DNA of 64,000 bases, taken from the NCBI RefSeq assembly GCF_007556815.1, contig NZ_CP041745.1, forward strand, positions 248,001-312,000, read 5' to 3'. The translations under genes were made by a program, and so were the position numbers. This DNA is from Paraburkholderia megapolitana (GTDB lineage Bacteria > Pseudomonadota > Gammaproteobacteria > Burkholderiales > Burkholderiaceae). How positions within the stretch are numbered: position 1 is the stretch's first letter; every line of letters starts with the position of its first letter. Of this stretch, positions 45,341 to 54,281 are shown piece after piece. The notes beneath the pieces are model-generated. The model did no database searches and was not told the origin of the DNA. It saw only the letters and a list, made by a program, of their open reading frames with translations.

Positions 45341-46063
45341 ATGCGCCTTCGCGCTACGCCCGTCGAGTGCAGCACCTTGAGCACACATGACATCGACCGC
45401 ATGTTCATGCTCTACGCCGCTTCGTACTGCGATGCGCAGCGCGATCTGTTCGACCGCGACCTCGCGGACAAAACCCACTGCGTCGTGCTGCGCGACGACG
45501 ATTCGATTCAAGGGTTCTCGACACTCAAGCTATACACCACGACCTGGCGTGACAAGCCGCTACGCGTTGTGTTTTCCGGCGATACGATCATCGATCCGCA
45601 GCATTGGGGCAGCCAGCAACTTGCTTTCACGTGGATACGTCTTGCCGGCGAGCTCTACCGGCAATCTCCCGACGTGCCGCTTTACTGGTTTCTGATCTGC
45701 AAGGGGCATCGCACGTATCGGTATCTGCGTGCGTTTGCGTGCGACTACGCGCCGCGTGTCGACGCCGAAACGCCCGCGACTACCGCGGCATTGATGGACT
45801 ACCTTGCACGCGAGCGTTTCGGCGCCGCGTATGGCGCGGATAGCGGCGTGCTGTCGTTCGAGCGTCCGCAGGGCCGGCTTGCTCCAGAGCTGGCAGAAGT
45901 GTCGGAGGCGCATCGCCGGTTGCCGGACGTGGCGTATTTCCTCGCGCGCAATCCGCACTACGCGCGCGGCGACGAACTCGTCTGCCTGTGCGAACTCGCA
46001 CCGGCCAACCTGCGGCCGATGGCGCAGCGCCTCTTCAGCGGCGTCCAGGCCGAGCAATGCTGA
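45341..46063 (+). CDS. Acyltransferase-like (GNAT-fold) protein of unknown substrate
   Basis: This encodes 240 aa from ATG 45341. Visible elements are RDDDSIQGFSTLKLYTTTWR, VVFSGDTIIDPQHWGSQQLA and WFLICKGHRTYRYLRAFACD, which look like the core strands of a GNAT/N-acyl-transferase fold, although the classical acetyl-CoA loop is not clear. It has no membrane segment. It overlaps the following gene by 7 bp and begins the rightward arm of the desaturase/GH3 cluster. It could make an N-acyl or O-acyl lipid precursor (inference). Fold call is tentative. Confidence 0.6.
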   Translation: MRLRATPVECSTLSTHDIDRMFMLYAASYCDAQRDLFDRDLADKTHCVVLRDDDSIQGFSTLKLYTTTWRDKPLRVVFSGDTIIDPQHWGSQQLAFTWIRLAGELYRQSPDVPLYWFLICKGHRTYRYLRAFACDYAPRVDAETPATTAALMDYLARERFGAAYGADSGVLSFERPQGRLAPELAEVSEAHRRLPDVAYFLARNPHYARGDELVCLCELAPANLRPMAQRLFSGVQAEQC

Positions 46064-47184
46064 TCCGGCGCGCGCAGACCGGGGACAACCTGCGCATCCT
46101 CGACTTCCACGCACGGCATCCGATGCAGGGCGCGCTGCCGCTGCGCTTCGATCGTTCACCCGATTACTTCGCGCTGCATCGCTGTCATGCGGACGATCAC
46201 CGCACATGGATTGCAGAGGATGCGCAGGGGGACTTGAAGGGCATCGCGAGTCTGGTCGTGCGCGACGGTTATCTGGCGAAGCGTGTCGAACCGGTCGCCT
46301 ATCTCGGCGATCTGCGCGTGATGCCGGACCGGCATCTGTCGCGCAACTGGACGGACGAGGTACGCCGCCGTCTTGCCGATCTCGAACACGAGGCCGGAGT
46401 GCGATACGCGTACTGCGCGATGATCCGCGACAACCGGCTCGCTACGCAATCGCTGCTCGGCGCGCGGCGGGCGGGACGGCTTGGATTCGAACACTGGCGC
46501 GGCTACAGCAACGTGTCGGTGTATGGCCAGCGTGGGCTGCGCAGCGCACCGCGTGCCGTGCCGGGTGTGCGTGTCGTGCAGGCGCAGCCGCGTCATGCCG
46601 ATGCACTGCGTGCTTTTCTCGACGCTGAATCGATGGGTCAGCCGTTCGGCTGCGTCTTCTCCACCGATGAGTTCGCGCGCCGGCTGCAGAGCTGGCCGGA
46701 CTTCGGCATCGAATCGTTTCTGCTGGCGCTCGACGCCCATGACAATCTGCTCGGTTGCGTTGCGCCCTGGGACGCGGGGCGTATCAAGCGGATCGTGCTG
46801 GAAGGTCTGCCGCGTTCTATCGAGGCGATCCGTGTGGCGTTCAACGCGGTGGCACCGGTGTTCGGTCGTCCGCGGATCGCAGCGGCCGGGGAGGTGCTGA
46901 AGGATGTGTATCTGACGCATCTGCAGGCGCGGCAGCGCGACCCGGCGGTGTTCGCCGTGTTGCTCGATGCTGCGTGGCTGCAGGTGCGCAGCCGCTATGC
47001 GTTGATGCAACTGTGCCTGTATGACGACGATCCGCTGTGGCCGGCCGTGGCGCGCTATCGCTACACGCGTGTGCCGATGGATCTGTACACACTGTCGGGT
47101 CCGGGTGCTGCGCCGGCACTCGGCCGCGACTCAGCTGCTTGCCCGGATACCTGCATCCCCGGCTTCGAAATCTACCTCGTTTGA
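46057..47184 (+). CDS. GNAT-family acyltransferase (two-domain)
   Basis: This encodes 375 aa from ATG 46057, overlapping the previous gene by 7 bp. The N-terminal half begins LIRRAQTGDNLRILDFHARH with EPVAYLGDLRVMPDRHLSRN, a GNAT strand 4/helix 3 region. A second GNAT-like half starts near residue 170 (GVRVVQAQPRHADALRAFLD). It is probably an acyl-transfer enzyme in the lipid cluster. Its 3' end overlaps the convergent hydrolase by 54 bp. Confidence 0.72.
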   Translation: MLIRRAQTGDNLRILDFHARHPMQGALPLRFDRSPDYFALHRCHADDHRTWIAEDAQGDLKGIASLVVRDGYLAKRVEPVAYLGDLRVMPDRHLSRNWTDEVRRRLADLEHEAGVRYAYCAMIRDNRLATQSLLGARRAGRLGFEHWRGYSNVSVYGQRGLRSAPRAVPGVRVVQAQPRHADALRAFLDAESMGQPFGCVFSTDEFARRLQSWPDFGIESFLLALDAHDNLLGCVAPWDAGRIKRIVLEGLPRSIEAIRVAFNAVAPVFGRPRIAAAGEVLKDVYLTHLQARQRDPAVFAVLLDAAWLQVRSRYALMQLCLYDDDPLWPAVARYRYTRVPMDLYTLSGPGAAPALGRDSAACPDTCIPGFEIYLV

Positions 47185-48195
47185 ACGGTACGGTTCACCT
47201 GCCGATGTGGGCCGGCTCGCATGCAGCAGATCCGCGAGCGCGAGCCAGAAGCGTCCAGAGTCGAAACCGAGTCCGCCGAGCACCGGCTGACCATGATCGA
47301 GCCGCGGCAGACAGATCTGCGGCAGGCCCGCAAGCGCCTGATCTTCGAGGTAGAACTGGCCGTCGTGCGCGCAGCCGGGCCGGCGGGCGTCGAGCCGTGC
47401 GTGAAACGTATCAAAGCGCGAACTGCGCTCGATCGACCAGCTGATCGCATGCACGCTGTGCAGACCATGTGGCAGGTTCGCGAGCATCGTGGCGACGCGC
47501 GGGTCGCGCCGGCTGCTGATATCGCGTGTGCCGTCGGCGAGCCAGCGGCTGCGTAGTAACGGGCGGCCGATGCGGTCGTGCCAGGGTCTCTCTGTGCGCG
47601 GCGTTGGCGAAGTGGATGTCGTCGGGCACGTGCTGGCCGGAGTTGCTGGCGCCTGCGTCGCCGGGCTCCGGGTGCCTGGCGTTGTCGACATCGCTTCCGC
47701 CGGCCCCCAACCCAGTATCTCATCGACGACCAATGCCGGCCCGACCGGCGGCTGAACCAACGCGATGCCATCGCATCGTTCGCACAGTGCAGGGTCGGCC
47801 GCGAGCGCGGCCAGCGTATCGATACCGCCCTTGCTGTGCGTGAGCGCGATAAAACGCTGCCCGTCCGACAGATGCGCGCGCAACGTTGCGCCGATGTGCG
47901 TCGCCTGCGTCATCACGCCGCGCGACGACCGCACGGGTATCCGCAACACCCGATAGCCCGCGCCGCGCAGTGCGCGGGCTGCGTCACGGTGGCAGCGTGG
48001 CAGCCATTCCGAGTACAGCCCCGAGACGAGTACGACGACGGTGTCGCGCGGCAACCGCAGCGCAGGGCGCTCCCAGCACGCGATAAAACGCGCAGTCCAG
48101 TCGAGCTCGCCAGCCGGTTGCGCAAACGGCGTCGACGGAAAATGACGACGCCAGTCGTCGAAGCCGTGCGGTGTCCACGCGAGCGACGGCGTCAT
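47131..48195 (-). CDS. Alpha/beta hydrolase with Thr/Pro-rich insert
   Basis: This encodes 354 aa from ATG 48195. The fold begins TVVVLVSGLYSEWLPRCHRD, with the nucleophile elbow LTHSKGGIDT (Ser in THSKG). A low-complexity stretch of about 36 residues rich in Thr, Pro and Ser follows LGWGPAEA and looks like an insertion in a surface loop. The likely catalytic His is in the C-terminal PRLDHGQPVLGG. It may be an esterase/thioesterase or acyltransferase releasing a lipid product (inference). It lies antiparallel inside the cluster. Confidence 0.72.
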   Translation of the reverse strand: MTPSLAWTPHGFDDWRRHFPSTPFAQPAGELDWTARFIACWERPALRLPRDTVVVLVSGLYSEWLPRCHRDAARALRGAGYRVLRIPVRSSRGVMTQATHIGATLRAHLSDGQRFIALTHSKGGIDTLAALAADPALCERCDGIALVQPPVGPALVVDEILGWGPAEAMSTTPGTRSPATQAPATPASTCPTTSTSPTPRTERPWHDRIGRPLLRSRWLADGTRDISSRRDPRVATMLANLPHGLHSVHAISWSIERSSRFDTFHARLDARRPGCAHDGQFYLEDQALAGLPQICLPRLDHGQPVLGGLGFDSGRFWLALADLLHASRPTSAGEPYRSNEVDFEAGDAGIRASS

Positions 48196-48392
48196 GGTTC
48201 GATTGCAACTTCGGAGAAAGGCGTGGTCGGCAGGGCAGACGTTCCAGTACGTCCCGACACGCGGACGAAGAACGCCATGAAAACAGTCCCACGAGCGTTC
48301 AGCAAACGCGAAGCGACCGGGCGTCGCTGCCGATTGGATAAACCCGAGGCATCCGATGTATCCTTCGCGTACATCCCGTCTGGATCTCCTGT

Positions 48393-49331
48393 ATGCGCAC
48401 ATCGAACGAGCCGGATAGCGTCATGCGAACCGCCCGCCTCGACCTGGCCAATCTTTTCGTGCTGGTGCTGCAAAGCGCCGCATGGGCCGGCATGCTGACG
48501 TGGCTCTCGAACACCGCCGCCGGACCGCTGAAGTGGCTGGCGCTGATTCCGTTCTGCCTCATCATGCAGGGCGTGTTCTCGATGATGCACGAGTCGTTTC
48601 ATGGCTCTGCACATCGCGTCGCGTCCGTGAATTATATGATGCGGTGGTGGGCTTCCACGATGTTCGGTGCCTCCGGTACGCTGATCCATATCAACCATCT
48701 CGGGCATCACGTACGCAACCGCACGCGCTCGGAGCGCGCGGATTTCGCCACGGCGGGCGAGTCGCTAGTGCGCAAACGGATCGAATACTATGCCGCGGTG
48801 CTAGGCGGTATCTGGTTAGGCGGATTTGTCGGCAGTGTCGTGCTCGTGTTACTGCCCGCAGGCTTCGCGAACCGCTGGGCGAAGCGCGGTGAAGACAATA
48901 CCTACGCCGCGGCCTTCAAGGATTTTTCACTGCGCGATTTTCAGCGCATCCGTTTCGAAGTGATCGCGAGTGTGGCCGCGTGGCTGCTGTGCGGCTGGCT
49001 GCTGCACTGGCAATTGCATGTCGTCGCGATCGCGTATGTCGCATTCGCGTTTTCGTGGTCGTCGCTGCAGTGGGTCAATCACATGCGCGCACCGCTCGAT
49101 GTTGTCGAGGGGACCTATAACATGCGGGCCCCGCTTCTCGTGCGCTGGGCGTTCCTGAACTTCAACTACAACCTCACACACCACCGGCAGCCGCATTTGC
49201 GCTGGCAACAATTGCATATGCTGTCGAACGCACGCGAAACGCGCCCCTTGTGGTTCGGCTGGCTGCAGATTTTCGTGCCGCCGCAGCGACTGCCGGGCGA
49301 TCTCCGGCAACTCGACAAGACCTACTTCTGA
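48393..49331 (+). CDS. Membrane fatty acid desaturase
   Basis: This encodes 312 aa with four membrane segments. Histidine boxes are HESFH (66-70), HINHLGHH (99-106) and the C-terminal NLTHHRQPHLRW (HH at 263-264, His268), which bind the diiron centre. ATG 48393 is used; ATG 48423 is an alternative. Its stop overlaps the GH3 start by 1 bp (TGATG), so the two are translationally coupled. The acyl substrate and double-bond position are unknown. Confidence 0.88.
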   Translation: MRTSNEPDSVMRTARLDLANLFVLVLQSAAWAGMLTWLSNTAAGPLKWLALIPFCLIMQGVFSMMHESFHGSAHRVASVNYMMRWWASTMFGASGTLIHINHLGHHVRNRTRSERADFATAGESLVRKRIEYYAAVLGGIWLGGFVGSVVLVLLPAGFANRWAKRGEDNTYAAAFKDFSLRDFQRIRFEVIASVAAWLLCGWLLHWQLHVVAIAYVAFAFSWSSLQWVNHMRAPLDVVEGTYNMRAPLLVRWAFLNFNYNLTHHRQPHLRWQQLHMLSNARETRPLWFGWLQIFVPPQRLPGDLRQLDKTYF

Positions 49332-50929
49332 TGAACCCGCCCGTGAGCGGCACGCGCGACGCGTGGCGAACTTTTGCCGACGCGGCGGCTCCGACGCTCG
49401 CCGCGTGGCAGCGCGTGCTCGACGATCCGGCCGCGACGCAGCGGCAACGACTCGCGCAGATCCTCGACACGAATCGCGACACGGCGTTTGGCCGCGCGCA
49501 CGGCTTTGCGCAGATCGCCGACGCCGCGCAGTATCGCGAGCGCGTCTCCGTGCACAGCTATGCGGAGCTCGAACCGTGGATCGAACGGGCGCAGCGCGAC
49601 ACCCAGCCGGTGCTCACCGCGCAGCCGCCGCTGTTCTTCGAGCGCACGAGCGGCAATAGCGCGCAGCAGAAGCGGATTCCCTACACGGCTGCATTTCTCG
49701 GCGAGCTTCAGCATGCGCTGACGATCTGGCTGGCCGACCTCTACCGCCGCGTGCCGGAGATCGGCGAAGGCCGTGCCTACTGGTCGATATCGCCGCCGCT
49801 GCAGGCACCGGGCCGCGCGCCGAACGGCATCCCGATCGGTTCGGAGAGCGACTTCGCGTACCTCGACGGCAGCATCGTTGCGGGGCTCGCTGCGACGCTG
49901 ATCGTTCCGCGGCTCGCGAGCGATGCGAGCGACGACACGTCCGCGTGGCGCAGGCAGACCCTGCTTGCGCTCATCGAAGCCGCCGACCTGGCGTTCATCA
50001 GCGTATGGAGCCCGACGTTCCTGACGAGCCTGCTGCGCCCGCTGTTCGATGCCGACGATCCCACGCATCGCGACACGCTCGCATGGCTCGAAGCGGCACT
50101 GCCCGCGCCGCGCCGCGCGGCGTTACGGCATGCGCTCGAAGCGGGGTCCTGCGACGCGCTATGGCCGCGACTGGCCGCAGTGAGTTGCTGGATGGACGGA
50201 CCGAGCCGCGACTATGCAGCTACGTTGCAGGCCCGCTTTCCGCAAGCACGCTGGTTACCGAAAAGCCTGTTCGCCACCGAAGCCATAGTGAGCGTGCCGT
50301 TCGGCGATGACGAAGGGTGTCCGCTTGCGGTCGCGGGGCATTACTTCGAATGCATTTTCGATGACGGAACCGTGCGCGAAACGCACGAACTCGCACCGGG
50401 CGACATCGTGCAGATCGTCGTCACGACCGGCGGCGGCCTGTACCGCTATGCGCTCGGCGATCGCGTGCGAGTAGTCTGCATGACGGACCGTACGCCGCGT
50501 ATCGAGTTCGTTGGAAGGGTAGGTGCGCACAGCGATCTGGTCGGCGAGAAGCTCGATGAAGCCGGTGTCGCGTCGGTGCTTGCCGCATGCATCGCGGCGG
50601 GCGACAGTGCATGTCTCGTGCCGTGCGCGGCAGCGGACCCACCGCACTATGTGCTGCTCGTCGCGAGCGAGGTACCGTGCGATCGGGACGCGTTGAGTGT
50701 GGCCGTCGAAAGCGGTCTTGCGCGTTCGTTCCACTATGCGCATGCGCGCCGTTTCGCACAGTTAGGACCGGTGCGCGTGCGGCATCTCGCGGGTTCGCCT
50801 GCGCGACTTGCCGACCTGCTGCAACAGGCGGCCGAGCAGACCGGCGTCCGTGCCGGCGACGTGAAACCGCGCGCGCTCGTCAACCGCCTCGTGACCGCCG
50901 ACGCGTTGCTCGCGTTGACGCAGCGCTGA
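49331..50929 (+). CDS. GH3-family acyl-acid amido synthetase
   Basis: This encodes 532 aa. GH3 enzymes are adenylating enzymes that join a carboxylic acid to an amino acid or amine. The ATP-loop equivalent is FFERTSGNSAQQKRIPYT, followed by RWLPKSLFATEAIVSVPFG, GGLYRYALGDRVRVV and FVGRVGAHSDLVGEKLDE, which line the nucleotide site in plant GH3 proteins. Length fits the family. Start ATG overlaps the desaturase stop; the Rieske gene follows 4 bp later, so desaturase-GH3-Rieske form one operon. The acid and amine partners are unknown. Confidence 0.85.
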   Translation: MNPPVSGTRDAWRTFADAAAPTLAAWQRVLDDPAATQRQRLAQILDTNRDTAFGRAHGFAQIADAAQYRERVSVHSYAELEPWIERAQRDTQPVLTAQPPLFFERTSGNSAQQKRIPYTAAFLGELQHALTIWLADLYRRVPEIGEGRAYWSISPPLQAPGRAPNGIPIGSESDFAYLDGSIVAGLAATLIVPRLASDASDDTSAWRRQTLLALIEAADLAFISVWSPTFLTSLLRPLFDADDPTHRDTLAWLEAALPAPRRAALRHALEAGSCDALWPRLAAVSCWMDGPSRDYAATLQARFPQARWLPKSLFATEAIVSVPFGDDEGCPLAVAGHYFECIFDDGTVRETHELAPGDIVQIVVTTGGGLYRYALGDRVRVVCMTDRTPRIEFVGRVGAHSDLVGEKLDEAGVASVLAACIAAGDSACLVPCAAADPPHYVLLVASEVPCDRDALSVAVESGLARSFHYAHARRFAQLGPVRVRHLAGSPARLADLLQQAAEQTGVRAGDVKPRALVNRLVTADALLALTQR

Positions 50930-50933
50930 CATC

Positions 50934-52040
50934 ATGTCGACCGCCGAATCTCACCAAACGCCAAACGTCGTCGATCAGGCCGCCGCCGATGGTCTGCACG
51001 ACCAGTGGTTCGTCGCGTGTACTGGTAGCGAACTGCGCAACGGCAAACCGCGCGGCGTAAAAATTCTCGGGCTGGGCGTTGTCCTGTTTCGTCAGCGCAG
51101 CGGAGAAGTCGTTGCGCTGATCGACCAGTGCGTGCACCGCGGCACGCGCCTGTCGGCCGGCAAGCTCGCGGACGATTGCCTCGTGTGTCCGTATCACGGC
51201 TGGCGCTACGACGGGCAAGGGCAGGTGGTGCACATTCCGACTATCGACGGTGCACAGCCCGCTGCGACGCCCGGCGACTACCCGTTTCGCCAGCGGCGTT
51301 TGCCGGTGCGCGAGCAGGATGGCCTGATCTGGGTCTATCGCGGCGACGACAGCGCAGTGGCTGACTCCGTGCCGATCTTCCGCATGCCGTTCCATTGCGA
51401 GAAGCCGTGGCAGTCGTACTACATGGTGAACACGTTCGACGGCGATATCGGCATGCTCGCGCAGAACTTCATGGACGTGCCGCATACCGTCTTCGTCCAC
51501 GACGGCATTTTCCGTTCGAGCCGCGGCAAAGCAATGGAAGCCACGGTCGCGCTCAACGCACAGAGCGTCGAGGTGACGTATCACGACGGCTCGGACAAGA
51601 TCGGCATGATGGACTGGCTGACCAATCCGCATCACGAGCCGCTCGTGCACACCGACCGCTTCTTCGCGCCCAACGTGACGCGCTGCGACTATCGATGGGG
51701 CAGCCTGTCGGGTTTTTTGATCGTGAGCCAGATCACGCCAATCGATGCACGCTCGTCGCGCGTCTATACCTACATCGCGTACCGCTTTCCGCTGCCGCGC
51801 TGGGTGCTGCGTGCGTTGCGACCGCTGCTGCATCTGTACACGCACATCGTGATCCAGCAGGACGTACGGATCATGCGCGCGCATCGCGAGGGGCTCGACA
51901 ATGCGCCGGGATTCGAGGTGCACAACGTGCGCGCCGATGTCGTGCATGTGGGTATCGAGAGGCTGCTTGCCGCGGTGCGGCGTGGAGAGAGTCTGCCGGA
52001 GGCGCAGCGCGGCGAGAAGCCGATGCGCTTCGAGCTTTAG
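50934..52040 (+). CDS. Rieske-type non-heme iron oxygenase
   Basis: This encodes 368 aa. The [2Fe-2S] ligands are Cys66 and His68 (QCVHRG) and Cys85 and His88 (CPYHGW). The mononuclear iron site is NFMDVPHTVFVH (Asp181, His184, His189). The architecture resembles pheophorbide/choline-monooxygenase-like Rieske enzymes. It is the third gene of the desaturase-GH3 operon and would hydroxylate or otherwise oxidise the acyl intermediate (inference). No dedicated reductase is nearby. Its stop overlaps the convergent desaturase by 4 bp. Confidence 0.9.
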   Translation: MSTAESHQTPNVVDQAAADGLHDQWFVACTGSELRNGKPRGVKILGLGVVLFRQRSGEVVALIDQCVHRGTRLSAGKLADDCLVCPYHGWRYDGQGQVVHIPTIDGAQPAATPGDYPFRQRRLPVREQDGLIWVYRGDDSAVADSVPIFRMPFHCEKPWQSYYMVNTFDGDIGMLAQNFMDVPHTVFVHDGIFRSSRGKAMEATVALNAQSVEVTYHDGSDKIGMMDWLTNPHHEPLVHTDRFFAPNVTRCDYRWGSLSGFLIVSQITPIDARSSRVYTYIAYRFPLPRWVLRALRPLLHLYTHIVIQQDVRIMRAHREGLDNAPGFEVHNVRADVVHVGIERLLAAVRRGESLPEAQRGEKPMRFEL

Positions 52041-52993
52041 GCGGGGTGGTTGCTGGATGTGGCGGGGTTGGCCCGGTCGCGCGCCGCGGCCTGCAACCGA
52101 TCGAGCAGGAAGCGATGCACAGCCGGCAGATGTTCGAGCGCGAGCGCCGGGTACACATGGTGCACCTGATGAAAGCCGATATTGCGCGGGAACAGGATCA
52201 GTTTGCCGGCCCAGCCGTAGTGCCACGTATGGGTCATGGCCCAGACCGCTTCCTGCGTGCGTTCGCCCGATTCGACGTGATCGTGTTCGATCAGCACGCG
52301 GTTCGCGTTCATGATGCCGCCGACGATCCACGGCAAGCCGTAATACGTAAAGAACGGCAGATGCCAGACCAGCACTGCGGCGATCGCGAGCAGATAGGCG
52401 GCGCAGTGCGGCAGGTCGGCGCGGATGCACGCAAGGACCTCGGGATGACGGCGCAGATCGTGCTTCGAGCGGTCCTGCATGAAGCCGCGTGCGTACCACG
52501 GACGAAAGGCCGGCCAGACCAGAGCGAGCGGCGCCATCAGCGCGCGTAGCGGCCACCAGATCGGCAGCAGCGCACCGCGTACCATCATCGCGCGTTTGAC
52601 CCAGCCGCCGTGGGCGGCGAGCCGATGCAGATAGGGATCTTCAGGGGTGCATACCGCACGGTGATGGCGCAGGTGGTGATAGCGCATCGCGGCAACCGTC
52701 GAACCGATCGGCCAGCCCGCCAGCGCCTCGACGACAACGAGCGGGAACGTGCGGCGGCGCGACGGCAGATGGCATGCGTCATGCAGGATCACGCCGAGCG
52801 CCTGCAGCCGTCCCGCGATCAGCAGCACGCCCGCGACATAGACGAGCGGATGCGCGAAGCGGCTCATCGCGATCCAGCACGCGACAATGACGAGCCAGTC
52901 GACGCACGCATAGCGGACCAGTCGCCACGGCCTGGCCGGAGCGGTGAACGGGAGCATCAGCCTGAGTTCGGCCGGTGTCGGGAAGGTGGACAT
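52037..52993 (-). CDS. Membrane fatty acid desaturase
   Basis: This encodes 318 aa from ATG 52993; the upstream ATG at 53053 is not supported. Histidine boxes are HDACH (71-75), HHLRHH (106-111) and HQVHH (275-279). Several membrane segments are present. It is convergent with the Rieske gene and closes the cluster. It is distinct from the two other desaturases here by box wording, so the three are not recent duplicates. Fatty acyl or related lipid substrate is inferred. Confidence 0.88.
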   Translation of the reverse strand: MSTFPTPAELRLMLPFTAPARPWRLVRYACVDWLVIVACWIAMSRFAHPLVYVAGVLLIAGRLQALGVILHDACHLPSRRRTFPLVVVEALAGWPIGSTVAAMRYHHLRHHRAVCTPEDPYLHRLAAHGGWVKRAMMVRGALLPIWWPLRALMAPLALVWPAFRPWYARGFMQDRSKHDLRRHPEVLACIRADLPHCAAYLLAIAAVLVWHLPFFTYYGLPWIVGGIMNANRVLIEHDHVESGERTQEAVWAMTHTWHYGWAGKLILFPRNIGFHQVHHVYPALALEHLPAVHRFLLDRLQAAARDRANPATSSNHPA

Positions 52994-53116
52994 GACGGGC
53001 GATGGCGGTGGAACGGCGCGATGGCGCGCAGAGCGTAGTGGGTCGACGCGCACATGGTAGCCGAGGTCGTTACTGTCCGCTTGGTTGAATGGCGGTGACC
53101 CGTCTGGGTGCCGCGT

Positions 53117-53506
53117 TCAGAATGAGCATCTGCTTCGATACGCGTCGACCTTGCTTGTATGGCAAGCAGGTTGTCCGAATTCTCGAACCAGTCCTTCGAC
53201 GTTGGGCGCGACGACGCGTAACGCGATGTCGCCGATCAAGCCCGCACACACGAGTAGTGCGAAGAAGCGGCGGCTGCCGCGAAGATAGCGCCATGCGAGC
53301 CATCCCGCGACGAAACAGCACAACAGCGGTATGGCGACCAACGCCCAACCCTGCAGTCCATAGTCCGCGAGGAGTTCTCTCGCCAGGTCGTCGGCGTAGA
53401 CGATCAGACCGACTCCCATACGGGCGAAGATAACCACGATCACGATGGCGATGACAATCCAGGCGATGATGCTGACGATATTTCTCGGTGTGATGTCCTC
53501 TTTCAT
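53117..53506 (-). CDS. Small membrane protein of unknown function
   Basis: This encodes 129 aa from ATG 53506. Three hydrophobic stretches are visible (IVSIIAWIVIAIVIVVIFAR, GWALVAIPLLCCFVAGWLAW, FFALLVCAGLIGDIALRV). It has no recognised motif. It lies alone between the lipid cluster and a GNAT gene. The longer frame to 53794 is rejected because it would cover the divergent GNAT start. Confidence 0.65.
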   Translation of the reverse strand: MKEDITPRNIVSIIAWIVIAIVIVVIFARMGVGLIVYADDLARELLADYGLQGWALVAIPLLCCFVAGWLAWRYLRGSRRFFALLVCAGLIGDIALRVVAPNVEGLVREFGQPACHTSKVDAYRSRCSF

Positions 53507-53714
53507 ACACTCGTCGAATTGATGGAACGGGATGGAGACAGTCGGATGAGGGCAATGATGGACATGCGGCCCATGATTGTCGTAGCGTACTACGCTGGCG
53601 TACAACGGGTAGCCACACGCAAATGCTATCCTGCGCTCCCGCAGCAGACGCTGCGCATATTTTTTCAGCGCCTTTCTAAGGCATCTTTTCCGGCATCCGA
53701 CGCCGCTTGAATTC

Positions 53715-54281
53715 ATGACCCGTGCTTCTCTCACACCACCTTCTTTCACTCTCCGCGAACTGCAACGCGAGGAACTGGTGCGGGTCTGGACCATCGATCG
53801 CAGCGAGGTGATCCACCATCTGTACCGTTTGAAAGACGGGCGGCTGGAACGTTACCCCGAGTTCTACGACATGCACGGCTGGCCCGAAGGCGAGGCGGAG
53901 CATTACACGCCGATACTGCTCGATTGCTGCGACCGTGGTGGGTGGTGCGCGGGTCTTTTCGATGGCGAGCGGCTGATTGGCGCGACGATCATCGATAGTC
54001 GGCGGCTCGGTGCGAACGCAGACATGCTGCAACTGAAGTTCCTGCACGTGAGCTGCGCGTATCGCGGCCGCGGCGCGGGCATGCAGTTGTATCGCGCGGC
54101 ACAGGCGCATGCGGCACAGGTCGGCGCGCGGCGCCTCTACGTGTCGGCGACGCCTTCCGTGAGCACGATAGATTTCTATCTGCGCCTCGGCTTCGTGGTG
54201 AGCCAGCAGCCGGACTCACAGCTGTTCGCGCTGGAGCCCGAAGACATCCACATGGAAGGCCCGTCGCTCACACCGTGTTGA
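53715..54281 (+). CDS. GNAT-family N-acetyltransferase
   Basis: This encodes 188 aa. The acetyl-CoA loop is seen as LHVSCAYRGRGAGMQLYRAA (R-G-x-G-x), followed by GARRLYVSATPSVSTIDFYL and FYLRLGFVV. The target is unknown. Its C-terminal end overlaps the convergent SDR by 14 bp. Confidence 0.88.
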   Translation: MTRASLTPPSFTLRELQREELVRVWTIDRSEVIHHLYRLKDGRLERYPEFYDMHGWPEGEAEHYTPILLDCCDRGGWCAGLFDGERLIGATIIDSRRLGANADMLQLKFLHVSCAYRGRGAGMQLYRAAQAHAAQVGARRLYVSATPSVSTIDFYLRLGFVVSQQPDSQLFALEPEDIHMEGPSLTPC

